Source: an uncultured Bacteroidia bacterium
GTDB taxonomy: Bacteria > Bacteroidota > Bacteroidia > Bacteroidales > UBA932
Direction of reading: 5' to 3'
Assembly (NCBI GenBank): GCA_902789395.1
Contig: CADANY010000019.1
Location: 1-48,408 of the forward strand
Length of the DNA stretch: 48,408 nt
Position 1 is the first letter of the stretch. Each line of letters begins with the position of its first letter. Shown piece by piece: positions 14,844-23,127 of this stretch. The translations under genes and the position numbers were made by a program. The notes beneath the pieces are model-generated. The model was not told the origin of the DNA, ran no database searches, and saw nothing but the letters and a program-made list of their open reading frames with translations.

Positions 14844-16913
14844 ATGAAAAGATCGATTCTTCTTTCCATTTTGGCCCTGATGGCCTTCCAGCCCCTTTTC
14901 GCGGATGAAGGAATGTGGCTGCCTTCCCTTATTTCCCAACGGATTGCGGATATGCAGTCAAAGGGATTCCGTCTGTCCGCCGAAGATATCTATAGCGTCA
15001 ACCAAGCTTCCCTCAAGGATGCCGTCGTTCTCTTCGGGTCCGGCTGTACAGGGGAAGTTGTTTCGGATGAGGGACTGCTTTTTACAAACCATCATTGCGG
15101 ATTCAGTTATATCCAGCGTCACAGCAGTATCGAACACGACTATCTGAAAGATGGATTCTGGGCGATGAACCGCAGCGAGGAACTTCCGAACAAAGGGTTG
15201 ACCGTCAGTTTCCTGGATCGGATGGAAGACGTGACCGGCGCCGTGCTCAGGGGATATAGTCCGGCGATGTCCGAGAAGCAGCGCGACTCGGTCATCCGGG
15301 TCAATTCCGCTGATCTGGTTGCCAAGGCGGTGGCCGGCGGGAAAGGACTTCGTGCGAGTGTGGAGGCTCTTTTCTATGGAAACCAGTACTTCCTTTTCGT
15401 TTATAAAGTATTTCGTGACGTGCGCCTTGTCGGTGCTCCGTCCTCGTCCATCGGGAAGTTCGGCGGTGATACGGACAACTGGATGTGGCCGCGCCACACG
15501 GGGGATTTCTCGATTTTCCGGATTTATGCCGACAAAGACAATAATCCGGCGGATTACTCTCCGGACAATGTGCCATACCGTCCGAAAAAGTCCTTCCGCA
15601 TCTCCCGTGCCGGGGTCCGGGAAGGAGATTTCACCTTTGTCTACGGATGCCCGGGCAGTACGAAGGAATATGTCACTTCGGACGAGGTCCGTTATACGGC
15701 AGAAGTTTCCGATCCGCGGAAAATCGCGCTCCGTACGCTCCGGCTCGATATCCAAAAGAAGTATATGAACGCAGACCCGGCCGTCCGGATCCAGTATGCC
15801 TCGAAGAATGCCTCTACGGCGAATGTATGGAAGAAGTGGCAGGGAGAGGCAAAGGGTATCTTGAAAAACCACACGGTTGAAGCGAAACAAAAGTATGAAA
15901 ACGCGTTCCGGACCTGGGCGAAGGGAACCCGCTATGAAGGTGTCCTTGACAGGCTGGCATCCCTCTACCAGACACGGAATCCGTATTATCTTGCCTATGA
16001 ATACTATACCGAGACGGTACGTTCTGTTGAAATCCTCCGGTTCGCTTCCGCTGTGGCAGGAGAATTAGGACGTCCTGAAGCCTTGAAAGAAAGCGCCCGC
16101 TCGTTTTTCAAAGACTACTATCAGCCGATAGACGAAGATGTGTTTACTGCGATGATGACCGCATTTGACAGGGAAGTCCAGGAGGAGTTCAAGCCCGCCT
16201 GGTTCAAGGAAAAACTGGCTTCTTACGGCAGTGTCGAAGCGTGGCGGAAAGATCTTTTTGCCCGTACGCTTTTTACGGATCCGCAGCGTGTCGCCTCATT
16301 GACGGAAGCGGACCGGGAAACGGTGCTCGCTGACCCTGCCTATCAGATCTATGAGGCTTTCTACCGCTGGTATTACGACGATCTCCGTCCCGTTATCAAC
16401 GAGACCAACCGGGATATCCGCCTTGCCTATCGGGATTACATGCAGGGCCAGATGGACTTTGAAAAGGAAAAATCTTTCTATCCCGATGCCAACCTGACCC
16501 TTCGGGTTGCGTACGGACATGTCGAAGGGTACGCTCCGGCTGACGGTATCTATTACCACCCGGTATCGACCTTGAAAGGAATCATCGAGAAGGATAATCC
16601 GGCTATTTACGACTACAATATCCCCCAGACGCTCCGGGATCTCTATGCGAAGGGCGGTCTTGACGGTCAGCCGGTCTGTTTCCTTGCGACGAATCACACC
16701 ACGGGCGGGAATTCGGGCAGTCCGGTCCTCAATGCGGACGGAAACCTGATCGGAATCAACTTCGACCGGGTTTGGGAAGGAACGATGAGCGATATCGATT
16801 TTGATCCGGAAATCTGCCGGAATATCTCCTTGGATATCCGGTATCTCCTTTTCAACATCGAACAGATCGGACATGCGTCCTACCTGTTCGATGAGATGCA
16901 TTTCGTCGATTAG
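14844..16913 (+). CDS. S46-family dipeptidyl-peptidase, DPP11 type
   Basis: 689 residues with a signal peptide (MKRSILLSILALMAFQPLFA). The chymotrypsin-like triad is visible: His in TNHHCG (83/84), Asp within FGGDTDNWMWPRHTGDF, and Ser624 in GGNSGSP. Eighteen residues after the Ser lies Arg642 in NFDRVWEG. In Porphyromonas gingivalis the equivalent position is Arg673 in DPP11 and Gly in DPP7, so acidic P1 specificity (Asp/Glu) is predicted. The protein should act in the periplasm, releasing dipeptides from peptide N-termini. Monocistronic from its own promoter; its last bases overlap the convergent CobW gene. Confidence 0.93.
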   Translation: MKRSILLSILALMAFQPLFADEGMWLPSLISQRIADMQSKGFRLSAEDIYSVNQASLKDAVVLFGSGCTGEVVSDEGLLFTNHHCGFSYIQRHSSIEHDYLKDGFWAMNRSEELPNKGLTVSFLDRMEDVTGAVLRGYSPAMSEKQRDSVIRVNSADLVAKAVAGGKGLRASVEALFYGNQYFLFVYKVFRDVRLVGAPSSSIGKFGGDTDNWMWPRHTGDFSIFRIYADKDNNPADYSPDNVPYRPKKSFRISRAGVREGDFTFVYGCPGSTKEYVTSDEVRYTAEVSDPRKIALRTLRLDIQKKYMNADPAVRIQYASKNASTANVWKKWQGEAKGILKNHTVEAKQKYENAFRTWAKGTRYEGVLDRLASLYQTRNPYYLAYEYYTETVRSVEILRFASAVAGELGRPEALKESARSFFKDYYQPIDEDVFTAMMTAFDREVQEEFKPAWFKEKLASYGSVEAWRKDLFARTLFTDPQRVASLTEADRETVLADPAYQIYEAFYRWYYDDLRPVINETNRDIRLAYRDYMQGQMDFEKEKSFYPDANLTLRVAYGHVEGYAPADGIYYHPVSTLKGIIEKDNPAIYDYNIPQTLRDLYAKGGLDGQPVCFLATNHTTGGNSGSPVLNADGNLIGINFDRVWEGTMSDIDFDPEICRNISLDIRYLLFNIEQIGHASYLFDEMHFVD

Positions 16914-18052
16914 TCTGCCAGGCAATCATCGAGAAGGCGCTCGATTTCCGCCTTGTCGAGATGCTGTCCGATAAAGACGATCTTTTCCATCCGGTCACCG
17001 TATTCGGGATCCCAGTCCCGGCGGAGTTTCCAGTCGCGTTCCATCATCTCCTGCAGGTCTTCTTCGTCCATGGTGGCGTACCAGAGGCCGGCATCCCGGA
17101 TCATTTTCTGTTTCCCGGCCTGTTCGAACAGGTAGCATTTGTCGGTATCGTCAGAGAAGTAGCAAAGACCTTTAGCCCGGATGACCGACTTGGGCCAGCG
17201 GCGGGCTGCGAAATCGTCGAACTTATTGAGATCGAATGGCTTCCGACGGAAATAGACATAGGTGTCGATCCCGTATTCAAGAGCCTCTCCTTCGGCTTCT
17301 TCCTCGTCTTCGCCTTCGATCGCCGCGATCCAAGCCGCCGAAGTGGCGACGCGTTCGAAATTGAACATCCCTGTGTAGATGATCTCATCGAGATCGATGT
17401 CACCATAATCGCACTGAAGGACCTTCGCTCCCGGATTGATACCCTTGACGATGCCGCGGAGTTTTCCGAGTTCTTCAGGGGAAACCTCGGATGCCTTGTT
17501 GAGAAGGACGATGTTACAGAACTCAATCTGCTCTATGACAAGTCTTTCCAGGTCATCTTCTCCGATATCATCCCGGCCGAGGGCGTTGCCGCCGTCGAAT
17601 TCCTCTTTCATCCGGAGTGCATCTACAACCGTAACGATGCTGTCGACGTAGGGAATGGCGCCCTGGACATATTGCGGCCCCATGGCCGGCATCGTACTGA
17701 TCGTCTGGGCAATCGGAGCCGGTTCGCAGATTCCGCTGGCTTCAATGACGATATAGTCGAATTTCGAGGATGCCGTGAGTTCGGAAAGTTGGGCGACCAG
17801 GTCCATCTTCAGCGTACAGCAGATGCAGCCGTTCTGGAGAGCGACGAGGCTGTCGTCGGTCTTCCCGACAATCCCGCCCTTTTCAATTAGGTCGGCGTCG
17901 ATGTTGACTTCACCGATATCATTGACGATAACGGCGAATTTGATCCCTTTCCGGTTGGAAAGAATACGGTTCAGCAGGGTCGTTTTCCCGCTTCCGAGAT
18001 AGCCGGTAAGGAGCAGGACCGGCACCTGTTTCTTCTCAGTATAGAGGTTCAT
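16910..18052 (-). CDS. CobW/COG0523-family GTPase
   Basis: 380 residues from ATG 18052 (a TTG at 18064 is the only longer start). Walker A is GYLGSGKTTLLNRIL near the N-terminus. The metal-binding CxCC motif is in NGCICCTLKMDLV, and EASGICEPAPIAQT follows. NKASE marks the guanine-recognition region. The C-terminal domain (YVYFRRKPFDLNKFDDF) is the CobW_C fold. COG0523 GTPases are metallochaperones or metal insertases, often for zinc. A cluster of acidic residues (EGEDEEEAEGEALE) in the linker replaces the histidine-rich loop seen in many relatives. A ZIP transporter lies 3.5 kb away, which may or may not be meaningful. Confidence 0.92.
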   Translation of the reverse strand: MNLYTEKKQVPVLLLTGYLGSGKTTLLNRILSNRKGIKFAVIVNDIGEVNIDADLIEKGGIVGKTDDSLVALQNGCICCTLKMDLVAQLSELTASSKFDYIVIEASGICEPAPIAQTISTMPAMGPQYVQGAIPYVDSIVTVVDALRMKEEFDGGNALGRDDIGEDDLERLVIEQIEFCNIVLLNKASEVSPEELGKLRGIVKGINPGAKVLQCDYGDIDLDEIIYTGMFNFERVATSAAWIAAIEGEDEEEAEGEALEYGIDTYVYFRRKPFDLNKFDDFAARRWPKSVIRAKGLCYFSDDTDKCYLFEQAGKQKMIRDAGLWYATMDEEDLQEMMERDWKLRRDWDPEYGDRMEKIVFIGQHLDKAEIERLLDDCLAD

Positions 18053-18077
18053 GGTCTGATACAATTTTTTTGCCCTG

Positions 18078-18085
18078 CAAAAATA
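18078..18085 (-). promoter_or_regulatory. -7 box of the CobW gene
   Basis: Minus-strand TATTTTTG, 25 bp upstream of the ATG at 18052. Confidence 0.5.
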
Positions 18086-18129
18086 CGCAATTCATGCAGA
18101 ATCCGGATAACTTTTCGGAATATTTCCGT

Positions 18130-18137
18130 TATCTTTG
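18130..18137 (+). promoter_or_regulatory. -7 box of the GH99-like gene
   Basis: TATCTTTG, an exact TAnnTTTG match, 20 bp before the ATG at 18158. Divergent to the CobW promoter. Confidence 0.55.
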
Positions 18138-18157
18138 ACCTGATAAGATTCTTGACC

Positions 18158-19342
18158 ATGAAACACCTCTTCCGCACCCTCCTTCTTGCCGGACTCCTCT
18201 GTGTGGCCTGCGGCCCCCGACCCGTCCGTGAGACCTATCCCGTTACGACGAACGGGTATGTCGTTGCTGCATATGTATGGCCTTCCTGTCATGATGATTC
18301 CCTTGCCCATGCCTATCTCTGGGAGGACGGAGAAGGGGAGTGGGAGGTCATCAAAAAGGGAGACCCCCGTTTCCCCGGCCATTACCAGCCTAAACAGCCG
18401 CTTTGGGGCTATGAGATGGACAATGACCCCGCGGTCGTCGAACGTTGGATCGATACGGCTGTCAGCTACGGAGTCAATACCTTCGTTTACGATTGGTATT
18501 GGTTTATGGACTATCCCTATCTGGAGAGCGCGCTCAACGACGGTTTCCTCGGTGCCCGGAACAACGGGAAGATGAACTTCTATATCATGTGGGCGAACCA
18601 TACGGTCGTCCACAATTACTGGAACTACCACAAATGGGGTGACGACCGGTCCGTGCTATTCTCTCCGACCGTCGACTGGGATGCATTCAAGGTCATTGTC
18701 GAAAGGGTCATAAGCCAGTATTTCTCCCGCCCGAATTATCTAAAGATCGACGGCTGCCCGGTCATGGGCATATTCAGCGCCACTGAGCTGAAAAAGGGAT
18801 TCGGAACCTGGGCCGAAACGGCGAAAGCCATTGCCTATTTCCGCGATGAAGTCAAGAAAGCCGGTTTTCCCGACCTGCACCTTCAGTTCAATTATGGAGG
18901 CGGATTTATGCCCTCCAAGGATCGGAAAGGACGCCCGTGGGCAGAGATTGACAGCCTGGGCGCCAACAGTGTCGCATTCTACAATATGGGCGGTTTCGAC
19001 TGCGATTACATGACCCATGGGCGGAATGCGGAAGAAATCCGTGCGCAGTGGGATTCACTCGTGGACGTCACGCTTTTCCCTACGGTTTCTATCGGGTGGG
19101 ACGATACGCCCCGCTTCCCGGAGAAAGGGGAGGATCACGTGACACGCTGGCACAATACCCCAGAGAGTTTTGCCGGATTCCTGACAGCGGCGAAAGAGTA
19201 TGCCGACAACCATCCCGACCAGCCCAAAATCATCTATATCAATGCTTGGAACGAGTGGGTGGAAGGCAGCTATCTCCTCCCGGACAAACTCAATGGATTC
19301 GGGTATCTGGAGGCTGTACGAAAGGTATTCAAGGGAGAATGA
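18158..19342 (+). CDS. GH99-like (WbsX-type) lipoprotein
   Basis: 394 residues from ATG 18158 (the frame also offers a TTG at 18152). Lipobox LLCVAC near residue 19. The body has the GH99/GH71-like barrel pattern of WbsX proteins: VVAAYVWPSC at the first strand, YGVNTFVYDWYWF, NFYIMWANHTV and the strongly conserved end YINAWNEWVEGSYLLPD. Related annotated proteins include endo-alpha-mannosidase-like enzymes and polysaccharide-biosynthesis proteins. Surface or periplasmic anchoring favours glycan breakdown here, but the activity is not proven. Convergent with the esterase gene; the two stop codons abut. Confidence 0.8.
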   Translation: MKHLFRTLLLAGLLCVACGPRPVRETYPVTTNGYVVAAYVWPSCHDDSLAHAYLWEDGEGEWEVIKKGDPRFPGHYQPKQPLWGYEMDNDPAVVERWIDTAVSYGVNTFVYDWYWFMDYPYLESALNDGFLGARNNGKMNFYIMWANHTVVHNYWNYHKWGDDRSVLFSPTVDWDAFKVIVERVISQYFSRPNYLKIDGCPVMGIFSATELKKGFGTWAETAKAIAYFRDEVKKAGFPDLHLQFNYGGGFMPSKDRKGRPWAEIDSLGANSVAFYNMGGFDCDYMTHGRNAEEIRAQWDSLVDVTLFPTVSIGWDDTPRFPEKGEDHVTRWHNTPESFAGFLTAAKEYADNHPDQPKIIYINAWNEWVEGSYLLPDKLNGFGYLEAVRKVFKGE

Positions 19343-20758
19343 CTATCCCTGCCCCTCGCTTTTTGGAGTCCCGGCATGCGTCCCCGAGCGAAGGAGACGC
19401 CGTACATACAGTTTACCTCCGCTGAGTGCGAAAAGGCGGTTCCCCGCGAAGGCGATGGAACTGACCTCTCCGCCCGGGAGGGACAGAATGGCCCGGACCC
19501 GTCCGTTCTGGTCGCATATCTGGATTCCGACCTGCGAAGCGACGTAGAGATAGCCGGCATTGTCGAAGAGAATCTGCCCGGCATCCGTATAGAGATAATA
19601 GAATTCCTGACCATAGACCGGTTCCCCTTTCCCGTCGAGAATATAATCCATAACCCAGTTGCTCCCCTCGACGCGGCGGGCGAGGTGGCTGCCGCCCGGG
19701 TATAGGGCGGAATAGGGGTCGCTCTCCCGGACCTTTCCCTTGACGGGATTCCTTTCTCCGGATTCCGACACGGCCCAGCTGGCCTTGCCATCTTTCAGAA
19801 GGACGGTCGTCCCGGTCAGCGGATGCAGCATCGCTTCTTCTCCATTTTCACCGGGGAGACAAATCCAGGCAGACTCGGGATCAAGGATATCGTCCAGCGT
19901 TTTGTTGGCGCTCTTTCCAAGCGGGACCTCCGCGGGCCAACCGGACCATAGCCAGCGCATGACATCCCGGAATATCCGGTCCCCGTTCGCCCCCGAATGC
20001 CTTCCTTCGTTCCATTGATGGCGAACGTCGTAACCGGCGAATTCAAGAGAGGAGAGCATGACCCTGTTATATTCGAACCAGCTTCCGAAGAGGGGGTTCC
20101 AGGTATCGTCCATGTTATCCTGAAGAAAGACCCGCAGCCGGCGGGGCTCGCTTTTCCGGACCAGGGCGGGGAACTGGTCTCCACCCCGGAATGAGACATA
20201 GGTGCCGACGACGCTGTAGACCCTGGAAAAAAGGTCCGGCCGCTGCCATGCTGCATTAAAGGCACAGATCGCCCCGCTGCTGCCGCCGGTGATCGCCCGG
20301 TCGGCCGCCCGCTCAGAGATCCGTACGTTCCTTCCGTCGGCGGTTGTCAGCCCATTGACGCGGGGAAGGACTTCCGTCTCGAGGAATGATGCGAATCTGC
20401 CGTCTATCCGGTCATACTCATTGCTCCTGTTGTAGCGGATGACATTCCCTTCCTTGTCACGGATTTTCCCGGGTTCGATGAAAACACCGACGGTTACGGG
20501 CATGGCTCCTTCTTCAATCAGCCCGTCCAGCGCGTCCGCCGTAAAAGCGGCTCCGCCGTCCATTCTCACCAGCAGGCAGGCCGGTACTTTCCCGTCGTAT
20601 TCTGACGGGACATAGACTTGGATTTCCCGCTGTGTTCCGGGATAGATGGACGATCCGTCCATCTTGAAGGAGAGAAGTTCCCCCTTATAGGCTGAAACGG
20701 GAAATGCCGTCAGCCACGCGGCCACTGCCGCCATAAACCATCTTTTGCCCATAGTCAT
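19343..20758 (-). CDS. Esterase (enterochelin-esterase/CE1-like) with C-terminal propeller-like segment
   Basis: 471 residues with a signal peptide (MAAVAAWLTAFPVSA). Residues about 25-290 are an alpha/beta hydrolase of the putative-esterase (Fes/EsteraseD) family. Features are YVPSEYDGKVPACLLVRMDG, a nucleophile elbow ITGGSSGAICAFNAAW, and a likely catalytic His in WNEGRHSGANGDR. From about 300 to the end strands such as NAGYLYVASQVGIQICDQNGR and FAGNRLFALSGGKLYVR look like part of an SMP-30/gluconolactonase-type beta-propeller. Relatives are sugar-ester hydrolases acting outside the cytoplasm. The start may also be ATG 20752. Confidence 0.8.
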   Translation of the reverse strand: MTMGKRWFMAAVAAWLTAFPVSAYKGELLSFKMDGSSIYPGTQREIQVYVPSEYDGKVPACLLVRMDGGAAFTADALDGLIEEGAMPVTVGVFIEPGKIRDKEGNVIRYNRSNEYDRIDGRFASFLETEVLPRVNGLTTADGRNVRISERAADRAITGGSSGAICAFNAAWQRPDLFSRVYSVVGTYVSFRGGDQFPALVRKSEPRRLRVFLQDNMDDTWNPLFGSWFEYNRVMLSSLEFAGYDVRHQWNEGRHSGANGDRIFRDVMRWLWSGWPAEVPLGKSANKTLDDILDPESAWICLPGENGEEAMLHPLTGTTVLLKDGKASWAVSESGERNPVKGKVRESDPYSALYPGGSHLARRVEGSNWVMDYILDGKGEPVYGQEFYYLYTDAGQILFDNAGYLYVASQVGIQICDQNGRVRAILSLPGGEVSSIAFAGNRLFALSGGKLYVRRLLRSGTHAGTPKSEGQG

Positions 20759-20771
20759 TTTAGTCTATTGG

Positions 20772-20779
20772 CAAATATA
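20772..20779 (-). promoter_or_regulatory. -7 box of the esterase gene
   Basis: Minus-strand TATATTTG, 13 bp upstream of ATG 20758 and 19 bp upstream of ATG 20752. Such a short distance slightly favours the later start. Confidence 0.5.
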
Positions 20780-20790
20780 AGGTTTTTCCG

Positions 20791-20798
20791 TATCTTTG
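20791..20798 (+). promoter_or_regulatory. -7 box of the DUF4491 gene
   Basis: TATCTTTG, 21 bp before the ATG at 20820. Divergent to the esterase promoter, 11 bp apart. Confidence 0.55.
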
Positions 20799-20819
20799 GC
20801 GCATCAAAAAAGAACTTAT

Positions 20820-21191
20820 ATGAATTTCAGTGGCATTCTGGTCGGCATGGCTGTTTTCCTGATCATCGGAATCTGTCATCCTGTCGTGATTAAAATGGAG
20901 TATTACTGGGGTAAAAAAAGCTGGTGGGTCTTATGTCTTGCCGGTGTCCTCTTTTCCGTTCTTTCATTGTTTTTAAGCGATACAGTCCTTTCTACGATTG
21001 CTGGAGCGGCCGCTTTCTCCTGTTTCTGGGGGATTCATGAGATTTTGTCCCAGGAAATGAGAGTCCTCCGCGGCTGGTTCCCTGAGAATCCGGCCCGGCA
21101 TGCCTATTATGAAAGAAGAAGGAAGGAGCTCGGCGGAAAACTCGGCGCGCATCCTTCCCATGCAGATCTCAAAGACAAACTCAAGAACTAA
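20820..21191 (+). CDS. DUF4491 membrane protein
   Basis: 123 residues from ATG 20820. Three hydrophobic helices (about 4-23, 35-53 and 58-75) are followed by a charged cytoplasmic tail. The start MNFSGILVGMAVFLIIGICHPVVIKMEYYWG and the segment EILSQEMRVLRGWFPENP are hallmarks of DUF4491, a small Bacteroidota/Firmicutes membrane family without assigned function. It is monocistronic. The last four bases overlap the convergent phosphatase gene. Confidence 0.85.
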   Translation: MNFSGILVGMAVFLIIGICHPVVIKMEYYWGKKSWWVLCLAGVLFSVLSLFLSDTVLSTIAGAAAFSCFWGIHEILSQEMRVLRGWFPENPARHAYYERRRKELGGKLGAHPSHADLKDKLKN

Positions 21192-22591
21192 TTCTTTTTC
21201 TGCAATTCCGCCCTCGCTTCGGTGAGGGAGTGCTGGAATTCCGGCTCTGCCAGCAGGCGGAGGATAGCCGCCATGGCAGTCGGGAGACTTTGTTCCGTAT
21301 CGCTTTTATAGTGGTGTCCGCAGACGACGCGGTTGTCGGCGATGCCGATGGCCCTTGCCATGATCGCTTCCGTCCTTTCGGGGAACAAGAGAGCAAAGGC
21401 ATAGGCACAGGCATATCCCCGGATACTATGGCCGGAAGGATAAGAAAGCGTCTTGCTCATCAGGTCATCGTGCCCGGGGGAGATGGATGCCTCTCCGAAC
21501 ATGACGAAGGGACGGGTCCGGTGGAAATAGTATTTTGCCTTCGTGTTCATCTTTTTCGAGTCGTTTGCCGTCCGGCAGATGAAGCGGTAAGTGACAGGCG
21601 TCCTCTGCGGAGTGATGAGGACTGGGAGGCAGGCGTTGAAACGCGTATTCATCGAATCGACATCCCCGAGTAGGTAATCCTCCATCGCCGCTTTCGCGCG
21701 GGAAGGATCTTTTCGCTGCTCTTTTCCCCAGAAGTACCAGGCGTAATCCGCCAGGAAAGCCTCGCTCATAAACTCCGGAGGAGCCGGAATGAAGCGGCTT
21801 CCGTCCGGCATATCGTCGCTGTCGAGGAAGCGGTCCGGTTTCTTGCTGAGATGTCTCGGAACGGGAATGATTCTTTCGGAAAGTTCCGTCCTCGCTTTGT
21901 CAAGCCCGGCCAGATAGCTTTCCGAGGACTGCAGCCGGGCGAAAACGGCAGCGGCGACAAGGACCGAGGCATGGATGTCCGATTCCCATTGCAGACGCTC
22001 CAGGACCCTTCCTTCCGCGTAGCTGCGGGCCAGTGCCATCAGAGGAACGATGGCGGCGGGCTGGAGCTGTGACAGAACCTGGACTAGGAGATAGGCATCC
22101 GTTATCTCGGGAGACGGATAGCAGTACAGAGCGGTGTCGACCGTCGCAACCGGTTGTTTCCGGGCCGAACGGGAACAAGGGTTTTTCCTGGCGATCCGGT
22201 CTCTGGATGTGAGGGTCGAAGTCCTCCCGTCATCCAATACACGAATCAGAAGGCGGAAAGTTTCCGGGGTCTCTTTCTCCGTCAGGTAGAGACTGGCGGC
22301 GGCCGAAAAATATTGGATCAGTTCCTTACGGTCCATACGGGCTTCCGCCTCTGCGGCATAAGCGCGGGCGGGATTGTCCTTCAGGCAACGGACGGCTCTG
22401 GCGCTTGCGGAAAGGTCTCCCGCACTTCTGAGATCGGATGAATCCGGTGGAGAAGGGAGGAAACGGAGCGGGTCGATCCGCTGGGACGCCGTCAGGAATC
22501 CGTTCCCCGGGGCCGTCTGTGCATTGATGGGGAGAATTGAGGCGGCCGTGAGGATGAGGCTTACCGCCAGGGTTCGTAGGACTGTTTTCAT
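21188..22591 (-). CDS. Tandem class A acid phosphatase (PAP2 fold), N-terminal copy degenerate
   Basis: 467 residues with a signal peptide ending ILPINAQ. The C-terminal half carries the full class A non-specific acid phosphatase signature: Lys353-x6-Arg360-Pro361, PSGH at 385-388, and Arg421-x5-His427-xxx-Asp431. The N-terminal half aligns to it with the same 36-residue spacing, but PSGH is PSPE (159-162) and the catalytic His is Gln201. It is therefore a non-catalytic duplicate. The protein should be exported and remove phosphate from varied esters. It lies 13 bp behind the dtd gene and shares its promoter. Confidence 0.87.
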   Translation of the reverse strand: MKTVLRTLAVSLILTAASILPINAQTAPGNGFLTASQRIDPLRFLPSPPDSSDLRSAGDLSASARAVRCLKDNPARAYAAEAEARMDRKELIQYFSAAASLYLTEKETPETFRLLIRVLDDGRTSTLTSRDRIARKNPCSRSARKQPVATVDTALYCYPSPEITDAYLLVQVLSQLQPAAIVPLMALARSYAEGRVLERLQWESDIHASVLVAAAVFARLQSSESYLAGLDKARTELSERIIPVPRHLSKKPDRFLDSDDMPDGSRFIPAPPEFMSEAFLADYAWYFWGKEQRKDPSRAKAAMEDYLLGDVDSMNTRFNACLPVLITPQRTPVTYRFICRTANDSKKMNTKAKYYFHRTRPFVMFGEASISPGHDDLMSKTLSYPSGHSIRGYACAYAFALLFPERTEAIMARAIGIADNRVVCGHHYKSDTEQSLPTAMAAILRLLAEPEFQHSLTEARAELQKKN

Positions 22592-22604
22592 ATAAGATTG
22601 CTTG

Positions 22605-23057
22605 CTATTCCCGGTTTCGGGAGTCGATACAAATGGTAACGGGACCGTCGTTGATCAGAGAGACCTGCATATCTGCACCGAAGCGACCCGTGCCGACCTG
22701 TTTCCCGAGGGCATCGGAAAGGGCGCGGCAGAACTCTTCATAGAGAGGAATGGCCTTTTCCGGGCCTGCTGCGCCGATATAGGCTGGCCGGTTCCCCTTT
22801 TTTGTCGAAGCCATCAAGGTGAACTGACTGACGACGAGAACCCCACCGTCCACTTGGCGGACATCCAGGTTCATCACGCCGTCATGATCGTCGAAAATCC
22901 GGCATCCGGCTATCTTGCGGACCAGATACCCGATGTCTGACCGGTCGTCTTCGTGACCGATTCCGAGCAGGACCAGCAGACCGTTTCCGATTTCCGAGAG
23001 GAGGGTGCCGGCGACCGTTACGGAAGCCTGGCGTACCCGTTGGATTACTACGCGCAT
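22605..23057 (-). CDS. dtd: D-aminoacyl-tRNA deacylase
   Basis: 150 residues, full length. It starts MRVVIQRVRQASVTVAG and has the two active-site motifs of DTD: VVSQFTLMASTKKGNRP and the cross-subunit Gly-cisPro motif NDGPVTICID. It hydrolyses D-aminoacyl-tRNA and glycyl-tRNA-Ala mischarge products, keeping D-amino acids out of translation. First gene of a two-gene unit with the tandem acid phosphatase; the functional link between them is not obvious. Confidence 0.96.
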   Translation of the reverse strand: MRVVIQRVRQASVTVAGTLLSEIGNGLLVLLGIGHEDDRSDIGYLVRKIAGCRIFDDHDGVMNLDVRQVDGGVLVVSQFTLMASTKKGNRPAYIGAAGPEKAIPLYEEFCRALSDALGKQVGTGRFGADMQVSLINDGPVTICIDSRNRE

Positions 23058-23075
23058 CTCTTTCTTTTTCTATGG

Positions 23076-23083
23076 CAAAGATA
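23076..23083 (-). promoter_or_regulatory. -7 box of the dtd operon
   Basis: Minus-strand TATCTTTG, 18 bp upstream of the dtd ATG. Confidence 0.5.
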
Positions 23084-23095
23084 AGGATAATTGCT

Positions 23096-23103
23096 TATAT
23101 TTG
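23096..23103 (+). promoter_or_regulatory. -7 box of the acetylesterase-GH2 operon
   Basis: TATATTTG, 24 bp before the ATG at 23128. Divergent from the dtd box with 12 bp between them. Confidence 0.5.
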
Positions 23104-23127
23104 TAAGAGTTCAAAAGGAAAGCGTTT

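Noticed and set aside
14958..15890. Minus-strand open frame of 310 codons opposite the DPP11 gene
   Set aside because: No motif; the plus strand holds a complete S46 peptidase with signal peptide and triad.
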